This document shows, in pieces, positions 6,845 to 12,495 of a DNA stretch of 12,495 nt. Within the stretch, counting starts at the first letter, position 1, and each line of letters opens with the position of its first letter. The translations under genes were made by a program, and so were the position numbers. The notes under the pieces were generated by a model, which had not been told where the DNA came from, did not search any database, and saw nothing but the letters and a program-made list of their open reading frames with translations. Origin of the DNA: DAOVRD01 sp964521715 (GTDB lineage Bacteria; Planctomycetota; Brocadiia; SM23-32); the NCBI GenBank assembly GCA_964521715.1, contig CAZFSS010000049.1:1-12495 (forward strand). Direction: 5' to 3'.

Positions 6845-8176
6845 ATGCGGCTCTCGACGCGCAAACTCCTGGATCGCTCGTTCTCGGGCCTGGGCGTCTT
6901 CTCCATAGCGCTGATGGCGGCCGCCCTGGTCATCCTGCTCGGGCCGATCTTCGTGCGCGGCGTCCGGGCCTTCGTGTTTCGCGGCACTGTGGAGTACAGG
7001 CACGTCATGCTCGACAAGTTCGGCCGCGGTGACCGGGCGGCCATCGAGCGGGAGCTGGCCGCCGCAATGGAGGCCCGGCAGAAGGTCTACGACGCGATCG
7101 CCCAGTTCGAGGAGGATCGCGCGCAGCGACGCGAGTACCGGTCCGGCCTGCGTGACCTCAAAGATTCCATACGAGCCCTCCTGGGGCCGCTTCCGGACGA
7201 TGCCCGGCCCGCATTGCTGCGTGACCAGTACGGCCAGACGCGGTGGGACCGTGCGAAGGTGAAACTGCACGACGTGCTCTGCCGCGTCGAGTACGACTAC
7301 TCGGACCCGACCGGCATGGGCGTCCCGGTCGACGTCCCCCGCGTCGAAGACTTCAAGGGCACCTCCCTGGAGCCGCTGTTCGGATACATCGAGCAGAACC
7401 TGGCAGCGATGCTGCACCCGCGCCTGACCGTCTACTGGAGGTTCCTCTTCGATGAGTCTTACGACGCCCATTTCTTCGGAGGCATCTGGCCCGCCGTGCT
7501 GGGCACGCTGTACCTGACGGTGGGCGCGATGCTCATCGCCGCTCCGCTCGGCATCGTCGCTGCCATATACCTGGCCGAGTATGCGGGAGGGGGTCCGCTC
7601 ATCAGCATGCTGCGCACGTGCATCAGCACGCTGGCCGGCGTGCCCAGCATCGTGTTCGGGCTCTTCGGGCTGGCGTTCTTCATCAACGCCCTGCACGTGT
7701 CCCCCTCCAAGAGCGTGCTGGCCGGCTCGCTGACGCTGGCCCTGCTGGTGCTTCCCACCGTGATCCGGGCCTCCGAGGAGGCCATCCGCGCCGTCCCGCA
7801 CACCTACAAGGAGGCCGCGCTGAGCCTCGGTGCCGGCAGGTGGCACACCATCGTCACCGTCATCCTGCCCGCCGCCATCCCCGGCGTGCTTACCAGCATC
7901 ATCATCAGCATGGGACGGGCCGCCGGCGAGACGGCCCCCATCATCTTCACCGCCGCCGTCAGCTTGGGCAAACCGCTCAAGCTGTGGGAGACGCTCTCCC
8001 AGCCGACGCCCGCCCTGCCATGGGGCATCTACAACCTGTGCACGGAGCACCAGGCCGTTGACGAGATACGACACGTGCAGTACGGGATGGTCCTGACCCT
8101 GATCGTCCTGGTCCTTCTCCTGAACATCGCGGCGATCGTGTTGCGTGCGAAGGTCAGCAGGAAACTGAGAGGTTAG
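6845..8176 (+). CDS. pstA: Phosphate ABC transporter permease PstA with a large periplasmic insertion
   Basis: Second inner-membrane permease of the Pst importer. It has 443 residues against about 296 in E. coli. TM1 is at about 12-40. The usual sequence resumes near residue 195 (YWRFLFDE, then FGGIWPAVLGTLYLT from about 212), followed by the remaining membrane segments, the family stretch AGVPSIVFGLFGL, the EAA-type loop EAALSLGAGRWHTIVTVILP and GRAAGETAPIIFTAA. Between them, about residues 47-193, is a hydrophilic, largely helical segment rich in Arg, Glu and Ala that should face the periplasm; the part 62-110 looks coiled-coil. The core motifs are intact, so transport function is expected. 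The insertion has no motif I recognise and might contact PstS, PhoR or the cell wall. pstB begins one base after the stop. Confidence 0.9.
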   Translation: MRLSTRKLLDRSFSGLGVFSIALMAAALVILLGPIFVRGVRAFVFRGTVEYRHVMLDKFGRGDRAAIERELAAAMEARQKVYDAIAQFEEDRAQRREYRSGLRDLKDSIRALLGPLPDDARPALLRDQYGQTRWDRAKVKLHDVLCRVEYDYSDPTGMGVPVDVPRVEDFKGTSLEPLFGYIEQNLAAMLHPRLTVYWRFLFDESYDAHFFGGIWPAVLGTLYLTVGAMLIAAPLGIVAAIYLAEYAGGGPLISMLRTCISTLAGVPSIVFGLFGLAFFINALHVSPSKSVLAGSLTLALLVLPTVIRASEEAIRAVPHTYKEAALSLGAGRWHTIVTVILPAAIPGVLTSIIISMGRAAGETAPIIFTAAVSLGKPLKLWETLSQPTPALPWGIYNLCTEHQAVDEIRHVQYGMVLTLIVLVLLLNIAAIVLRAKVSRKLRG

Positions 8177-8177
8177 C

Positions 8178-9020
8178 ATGGATGGTCCGTCCGTGGACAT
8201 GACCGGGGCGATGATGGAGCGACGCGCCGAGGGCCGGGAGCCTGGCTCCGGCCGGATCGCCATCGGGAATCCCATCGTGACCGCGGAGGGCTTCAGCGTC
8301 TTCTACGGCGGCAACGAGGCCGTCAGGCAAGTGAGCCTGGACATCCCGGCCGGGCAGGTCACGGCCATCATCGGCCCCAGCGGCTGCGGCAAGAGCACGC
8401 TCCTGAGGGCGATCAACCGCATGAACGACCTGATCCCCGGCAGCCGCGTCAGCGGCTTGCTGGCGCTGGCCGGCCAGGACGTCAACTCCCCCCGCGTGGA
8501 CGTCGTGGCGCTCCGCAAAGCGGTGGGAATGGTGTTCCAGAAGCCCAATCCCTTCCCCAAGTCCATCTTTGACAACGTGGCATACGGGCCGCGCCTGCAC
8601 GGCGCCGGAGGCAGGGGGCAGTTGGCCGATATCGTGCAGGACAGCCTGGTCCGCGCCGCGCTCTGGGAGGAGGTGAAGGACCGGCTGCGAGACAACGCCC
8701 TGGGGCTTTCGGGCGGCCAGCAGCAGCGGCTCTGCATCGCCCGAGCCCTGGCGGTCGAGCCCCGCGTGCTGCTGATGGACGAGCCTTGCAGCGCCCTCGA
8801 CCCGCGCTCGACCGCCCGCATCGAGGACCTGATCGGCGAGTTGCGCGGCGACTATACCATCGTTATCGTGACGCACAACATGCAGCAGGCCGCCCGCGTC
8901 TCCGACATCACGGCCTTCCTCTACGAGGGCCGCATGATCGAATGCGGCGTGACGGGACAGATCTTCACCAAGCCGCGCGAGAAAGAGACTGAGGACTACA
9001 TCACCGGCAGATTCGGATGA
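8178..9020 (+). CDS. pstB: Phosphate ABC transporter ATPase PstB
   Basis: Cytoplasmic ATPase that powers phosphate import through PstCA, 280 residues. Walker A is at 66-74 (GPSGCGKST), the Q-loop region reads VFQKPNPFPKSIFDNVAYG, the ABC signature LSGGQ is at 177-181, Walker B ends with D201-E202 (LLMDEP) and the switch histidine is H233 (IVTHN). NPFP-x-SIxDNVAYG is characteristic of PstB among ABC ATPases. The first 30 or so residues are a poorly conserved, polar lead-in; alternative in-frame starts at Met8, Met12 or Met13 are possible, but GAGAGG lies just upstream of 8178. The start is one base after the pstA stop, consistent with translational coupling. Confidence 0.93.
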   Translation: MDGPSVDMTGAMMERRAEGREPGSGRIAIGNPIVTAEGFSVFYGGNEAVRQVSLDIPAGQVTAIIGPSGCGKSTLLRAINRMNDLIPGSRVSGLLALAGQDVNSPRVDVVALRKAVGMVFQKPNPFPKSIFDNVAYGPRLHGAGGRGQLADIVQDSLVRAALWEEVKDRLRDNALGLSGGQQQRLCIARALAVEPRVLLMDEPCSALDPRSTARIEDLIGELRGDYTIVIVTHNMQQAARVSDITAFLYEGRMIECGVTGQIFTKPREKETEDYITGRFG

Positions 9021-9033
9021 GGTAAGGACAGCT

Positions 9034-9711
9034 ATGCCCAAGCACCTGCAACGCGCCCTGGAGAAGCTGAAGAGGAGCGTCCTCTCCCTCAGCGGCATGG
9101 TCGAGGAGAGCGTGCGCGACGCCGTGCTCGCCCTGGAGAGAAGGGACGCTCGCCTGGCCGAGAAGGTCATAGAGGCAGACCTCGAGATAGACCACGCGGA
9201 GGTCGACGTAGAGGAGGAATGCCTCAAGATCCTCGCCCTGCATCAGCCCGTGGCCATAGACCTGCGCTTCATCGTGGCCGTTCTGAAGATCAACAACGAC
9301 CTGGAGCGGATAGGGGACCTGGCCGTCAACATCGCGGAACGGGCGCAGTTCCTGGCCACCCACGCGAAGGTGGACATCCCGTTCGACTTCGCGGGCATGG
9401 CGGAGAAGGCCCAGGCCATGGTCACGCAGAGCCTGGACGCCCTGGTGAACCTGGACGCGAAGGCCGCGCTCGCCGTCTGCGCCGCCGACGACGAAGTGGA
9501 CGCCATGAACCGCCAGATGTACCTGCAGGTCAGGCAGGGCATGCGCGACCACCCCGACCAGCTCGAAAGCCTCACCCACCTGCTCTCCACCTCGCGCCAC
9601 CTGGAACGCATCGCCGACCACGCCACCAACATCGCCGAAGACGTCATCTACATGGTCCAGGGCGAGATCGTCCGCCATCAGGCAGAGCGGTATCGGACCG
9701 AGGAGTCCTGA
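9034..9711 (+). CDS. phoU: Phosphate transport regulator PhoU
   Basis: Cytoplasmic negative regulator that links the Pst transporter to PhoR and keeps the Pho response off when phosphate is plentiful. It has 225 residues, close to the family norm, with the two tandem three-helix PhoU repeats. Each carries the metal-site signature ExxxD: E91-x3-D95 (NDLERIGDLAVNIAE) and E191-x3-D195 (RHLERIADHATNIAEDVIYMVQG). The start has AAGGA five bases upstream and lies 13 bases after pstB. It closes the operon; no clear intrinsic terminator follows. Gene order pstSCAB-phoU matches that of E. coli. Confidence 0.93.
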   Translation: MPKHLQRALEKLKRSVLSLSGMVEESVRDAVLALERRDARLAEKVIEADLEIDHAEVDVEEECLKILALHQPVAIDLRFIVAVLKINNDLERIGDLAVNIAERAQFLATHAKVDIPFDFAGMAEKAQAMVTQSLDALVNLDAKAALAVCAADDEVDAMNRQMYLQVRQGMRDHPDQLESLTHLLSTSRHLERIADHATNIAEDVIYMVQGEIVRHQAERYRTEES

Positions 9712-10178
9712 GCCCGCGGCACGACGAGGCACGACCTTCACCACGGAGCCACTGAGATCACGGAGGAGGCAAAGGCGGGGGAGAAGTGACGAGTGGCCGA
9801 ATGGCAGTGGCCTAACGGCAGTGGTCAGTGGTCAGGAACGGCCAAGGACGAGCAACGACTAACGAGCAACGAACAACGGCGAGCAGGAGCAAGAGTAGGA
9901 GCAAGACCCGCCTTCGCCGAGGCTTCGGCGGGCGAGGCAGGAGCAAGAGCAGGAGTAAGAGCACGAGCAAGAGTGAGGGCGTCCTGCTCTATCCGGCTGT
10001 ATCCGTGCTGATCCGTGTCCCCCCGTTGCCGTGCCGTCCCGCAGGCCGCACGCCCGCGTCTGCCGCCTATCACCTAGCACCTAACACCTGGGACCTGGTC
10101 GTTCGCCTTGACGTCCCGCCACGCTGTGCGTACCATGAACCCGCCATGAGGGGAGATGCAGGCAGCAAGGGGGACGCG
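9712..10178. repeat. Spacer built from several unrelated degenerate short repeats
   Basis: This 467-base gap after phoU holds no gene but at least six separate families of short near-tandem repeats. They are: CACGGAG-type units at 9742, 9750 and 9759; CAGTGGT in tandem at 9819-9832; the 11-mer ACGAGCAACGA at 9848 and 9862; AGGAGCAAGA at 9885, 9897 and 9939; ATCCG at 9991, 10001 and 10011 with exact 10-bp period; and four heptamers of the form NNACCTR at 10070-10097. The stretch 9847-9976 is strongly purine-rich and poor in T on this strand. One forward frame stays open through it but reads as artificial Arg/Ser/Lys repeats. The function is unknown. Confidence 0.75.
9907..9932. repeat. Imperfect GC palindrome inside the repeat spacer
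   Basis: CCCGCC (9907-9912) faces GGCGGG (9927-9932). An alternative inner hairpin pairs GCCGA (9916-9920) with TCGGC (9925-9929) around GGCT. It is embedded between copies of the AGGAGCAAGA repeat. Similar CGCCTTCG/CTTCGGCGGG palindromes are, from memory, common intergenic repeats in uncultured-bacterium genomes; I could not check this. It could act as a weak terminator in either direction. Confidence 0.55.
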
Positions 10179-12461
10179 ATGCCAGTCGCGGAATGCCCGC
10201 AGAGCGTGCTTCGCCTGGTCGATCTATTTCACCGCAACCGCGAAGCCTACCGCTCCAGCGCCTACAACGAGACGCAGGTGCGGCTGGAGTTCATCGATCC
10301 GCTGTTCAAGGCGCTGGGTTGGGACGTCTACAACGACAACGGCTATGCCGAACCGTACAAGGACGTCATCCATGAAGACGCCATCAACGTGGGCGGTGCC
10401 ACGAAGGCGCCCGACTACTGCTTCCGCATCGGCGGGACGCGCAAGTTCTTCGTCGAGGCCAAACGCCCGACCGCTGACATCGCTGAGGACGCCAGCCTGG
10501 CCTACCAACTCCGCCGCTACGCCTGGTCGGCCAAGCTGCCGCTTTCCATCCTGACGGACTTCGAGGAGCTGGCCGTCTACGATTGCCGCACTCGACCCGT
10601 CCAGAGCGAGAGAGCCAGCAAGGCCCGCACAATGTATCTCCGCTACGCGGAGTACCCCGAACGCTGGGACGAACTGAGTTCGATCTTCTCCAAGGAGGCC
10701 GTCTTTCAGGGCTCTTTCGATCGCTACGCCGAGTCCACCAGGCGCAAGCGCGGCACGGCCGAGGTGGACGCGGCGTTCCTCGATGAAATCGAGCGCTGGC
10801 GCGAGCTGCTGGCGCGCAATATCGCCTTGCGCAACTCGGGGCTCTCCACCCGCGAGCTCAACTTCGCCGTCGCCCGCACCATCGACCGCGTCATCTTCCT
10901 GCGCATGTGCGAGGACCGCGGCGTCGAGGAATACGGGCGCCTCCAGGCCCTCCTGAACGGCACGAACGCCTACGGCCGCCTCTGCGAGCTGTTCACGCGT
11001 GCCGACGACCGCTACAACTCCGGCCTCTTCCACTTCCGCGTGGAGAAGGGCCGTCCCGAGCCGCCCGACGAACTCACCCCGAAGCTGGACATCGACGACA
11101 AGACGCTCAAGGACATCCTGAAGGGCCTCTACTACCCGGACAGCCCGTACGAGTTCTCCGTGCTGCCGGCCGACATCCTCGGCCAGGTCTACGAGCAGTT
11201 CCTGGGCAAAGTCATCCGCCTCACTCCCGCCCACCGCGCCGTCGTCGAGGACAAGCCCGAGGTCAAGAAGGCCGGCGGCGTGTACTACACGCCCACTTAT
11301 ATCGTCGACTACATCGTCAAGCACACGGTCGGGGTCCTGGTCCAGGACAAGACGCCGCGGGACGTGGCCGGCATCGGGCGGGGAAAGCGCCCGCTGTGCG
11401 TGCTCGATCCGGCCTGCGGGTCCGGCTTCTTCCTCATCGGCGCCTACCAGCGCCTGCTCGACTGGCACCGGGACTGGTACTCCGAGCGCCTCGTCCCTCT
11501 CATCGAGAAGGGGAAGGACGCCGAGTCGCGCGAAGTGCGGCGCCTCCTGCCCCAGCGGTCGGGCGAGAAGGCCGTGCTGCCCGTCTACGAGGGGCGCGGC
11601 GGCGAGTGGCGGCTGACCACCGCCGAGCGCAAGCGCATACTGCTGACCTGCATCTACGGCGTGGACATCGACCCGCAGGCGGTCGAGGTGACCAAGCTGA
11701 GCCTGCTGCTGAAGGTGCTGGAGGGGGAGAACCGGGAGACGCTGGAGCGCCAGCAGCGGCTCTTCCACGAGCGGGCGCTGCCGGACCTGGCCTCCAACGT
11801 CAAGTGCGGCAACAGCCTGATCGGGCCGGACTTCTACGAGGGTCGGCAGTCGAACCTCTTCGACGAGGAGGAGCGCTACCGGATCAACGCGTTCGACTGG
11901 AAGGCGGAGTTCCCGGAGGTCTTCGCGGGCAAGGAGGGGGGATTCACCGCCGTCATCGGCAACCCGCCGTACGGGTTTCACGAGATCCACCCCGAGTACC
12001 TGAAGCCCTATTTTAGAAAGCACTTCGTATCGTCGCGTGGCAGCTTCGAGAACTACTTCCTATTCTACGAACGGTCTCTGCGCCTACTCACTAGGTCAGG
12101 GCTCCACGGCTTCATTGTTCCAGTGACGTGGCTGACTATTCCCTCGGCGCTGTCTCTTCGCCAGTTCATTTTGCACAACTTTGCTGTTCGCGTAATCGCG
12201 TGGCTGCCCGAACTGGTGTTCAAGGGAGCACAGGTCAACACTGTCGTGGCCATCACGCAACGCGAGGAGCCGGGACGAGTCAGCATCGAGATCTATGACC
12301 ACTTAGGATTCGGACGGCCCCCCGTAGAGAAACGGGAGGTTCCCCAGGGGCGCTTCGTGGAGCGAGGACACTACATAGGAATCTTTGAGCGTGAGGCCGA
12401 TACCGCTTTGCTTGAGAAGCTTGACCGCCACTCGGTACCTTTATTGAGCTCGGCATATTGA
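10179..12461 (+). CDS. Type IIG restriction-modification enzyme (Eco57I-like), C-terminus probably lost by frameshift
   Basis: Fused endonuclease and adenine-N6 methyltransferase, 760 residues as read. Residues about 20-110 form a PD-(D/E)xK nuclease with D79, E93 and K95 (PDY...FVEAKRP). A helical domain follows (about 170-360). Then come YYTP at 369-372 and methyltransferase motif I at 410-417 (DPACGSGF), with catalytic motif IV NPPY at 595-598. After NPPY only about 160 residues remain, with no complete target-recognition domain, whereas relatives usually run to 900-1,200 residues. The frame stops at 12459, while another frame continues with plausible sequence. The start at 10179 has AAGGGGG upstream; an in-frame ATG at 10146 has no ribosome site. 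GC falls to about 55% after 12010, suggesting a transferred segment. As read it is probably not a working enzyme unless the shift is a sequencing error. Confidence 0.8.
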   Translation: MPVAECPQSVLRLVDLFHRNREAYRSSAYNETQVRLEFIDPLFKALGWDVYNDNGYAEPYKDVIHEDAINVGGATKAPDYCFRIGGTRKFFVEAKRPTADIAEDASLAYQLRRYAWSAKLPLSILTDFEELAVYDCRTRPVQSERASKARTMYLRYAEYPERWDELSSIFSKEAVFQGSFDRYAESTRRKRGTAEVDAAFLDEIERWRELLARNIALRNSGLSTRELNFAVARTIDRVIFLRMCEDRGVEEYGRLQALLNGTNAYGRLCELFTRADDRYNSGLFHFRVEKGRPEPPDELTPKLDIDDKTLKDILKGLYYPDSPYEFSVLPADILGQVYEQFLGKVIRLTPAHRAVVEDKPEVKKAGGVYYTPTYIVDYIVKHTVGVLVQDKTPRDVAGIGRGKRPLCVLDPACGSGFFLIGAYQRLLDWHRDWYSERLVPLIEKGKDAESREVRRLLPQRSGEKAVLPVYEGRGGEWRLTTAERKRILLTCIYGVDIDPQAVEVTKLSLLLKVLEGENRETLERQQRLFHERALPDLASNVKCGNSLIGPDFYEGRQSNLFDEEERYRINAFDWKAEFPEVFAGKEGGFTAVIGNPPYGFHEIHPEYLKPYFRKHFVSSRGSFENYFLFYERSLRLLTRSGLHGFIVPVTWLTIPSALSLRQFILHNFAVRVIAWLPELVFKGAQVNTVVAITQREEPGRVSIEIYDHLGFGRPPVEKREVPQGRFVERGHYIGIFEREADTALLEKLDRHSVPLLSSAY

Positions 12462-12495
12462 AAGTAGGGTCGCGAGTTTCCGACAATTCGGGGTA
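12443..12495 (+). other. Possible out-of-frame continuation of the restriction gene
   Basis: The frame starting at 12443 reads IELGILKVGSRVSDNSG and stays open to the window edge. Preceded by the in-frame HSVPL, it would give SVPL-IELGILKVGSRVSDN, resembling the start of the target-recognition domain in Eco57I/TaqI-type enzymes, often of the form L-x-x-I-x-x-G-x-x-T-x-D-N. One extra base near 12441-12443 would join the frames. Only 17 residues are visible, so this is suggestive only. Confidence 0.35.

Noticed and set aside
6398..8275. Long open frame of 625 codons on the minus strand
   Set aside because: It lies wholly opposite pstC, pstA and the start of pstB, which have clear family motifs. 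Long antisense frames are expected in high-GC genes; the translation is rich in His, Gly, Arg and Gln and shows no domain.
9742..10097. CRISPR array in the repeat spacer
   Set aside because: The repeat units are 5-11 bases long, differ from block to block and lack the uniform 23-50 base repeats and spacers of a CRISPR. No cas gene is present.
9828..10178. N-terminal extension of the restriction gene through the repeat spacer
   Set aside because: The extension translates non-coding repeats into RSKSRSK-like peptide. It has no ribosome site at 9828, whereas 10179 has AAGGGGG upstream and leads straight into the nuclease domain.
10224..12023. Open frame of 599 codons on the minus strand
   Set aside because: It is a shadow of the restriction-modification gene. 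It ends at about 12010, where GC falls, as expected for a composition artefact.
1..12495. tRNA, rRNA or insertion sequence
   Set aside because: No tRNA-like T-loop and acceptor arrangement, no rRNA sequence, no transposase and no flanking inverted repeats were recognised on reading both strands. A covariance-model scan was not possible.

Overview
The window is high-GC (roughly 65-70% over most of its length) and compactly coded. It looks like the chromosome of a diderm (Gram-negative type) bacterium: there is a beta-barrel porin with a terminal Phe, and a PstS with a signal peptidase I leader and no lipobox cysteine. The enlarged Pst permeases and the odd degenerate-repeat spacer suggest an uncultured lineage, perhaps of the planctomycete/PVC type. 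That placement is a guess from general impression and was not tested.

Layout, all genes on the + strand: a probable 3' tail of an unknown gene (3-47); phoB (325-1014) and phoR (1018-2787), a phosphate-sensing two-component pair; a 378-base leader region; a phosphate-selective-porin-like gene (3166-4557); a GC hairpin and promoter region; then a tight pstS-pstC-pstA-pstB-phoU operon (4800-9711). Next comes a 467-base spacer built from several unrelated short degenerate repeats (9712-10178). Last is a type IIG restriction-modification gene (10179-12461) that appears to break off before its target-recognition domain.

The first 9.7 kb form one phosphate-starvation module. The porin would pass phosphate or phosphorylated anions across the outer membrane, PstS binds phosphate in the periplasm, PstCAB imports it with ATP, and PhoU with PhoR couples transport state to PhoB. 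Candidate PhoB sites precede phoB and pstS: two TAAC-centred hexamers exactly 11 bp apart, 8-9 bp upstream of a -10-like hexamer. A weaker site with the same geometry lies upstream of the porin. This suggests an autoregulated local regulon with a Pho box closer to the TTAAC type than to the E. coli type.

I see no clear new system. The most unusual items are the long periplasmic insertion in PstA, the extra membrane segments in PstC, the mosaic repeat spacer, and the abrupt composition change plus probable frameshift in the restriction gene. No tRNA, rRNA, CRISPR array or insertion sequence was recognised.
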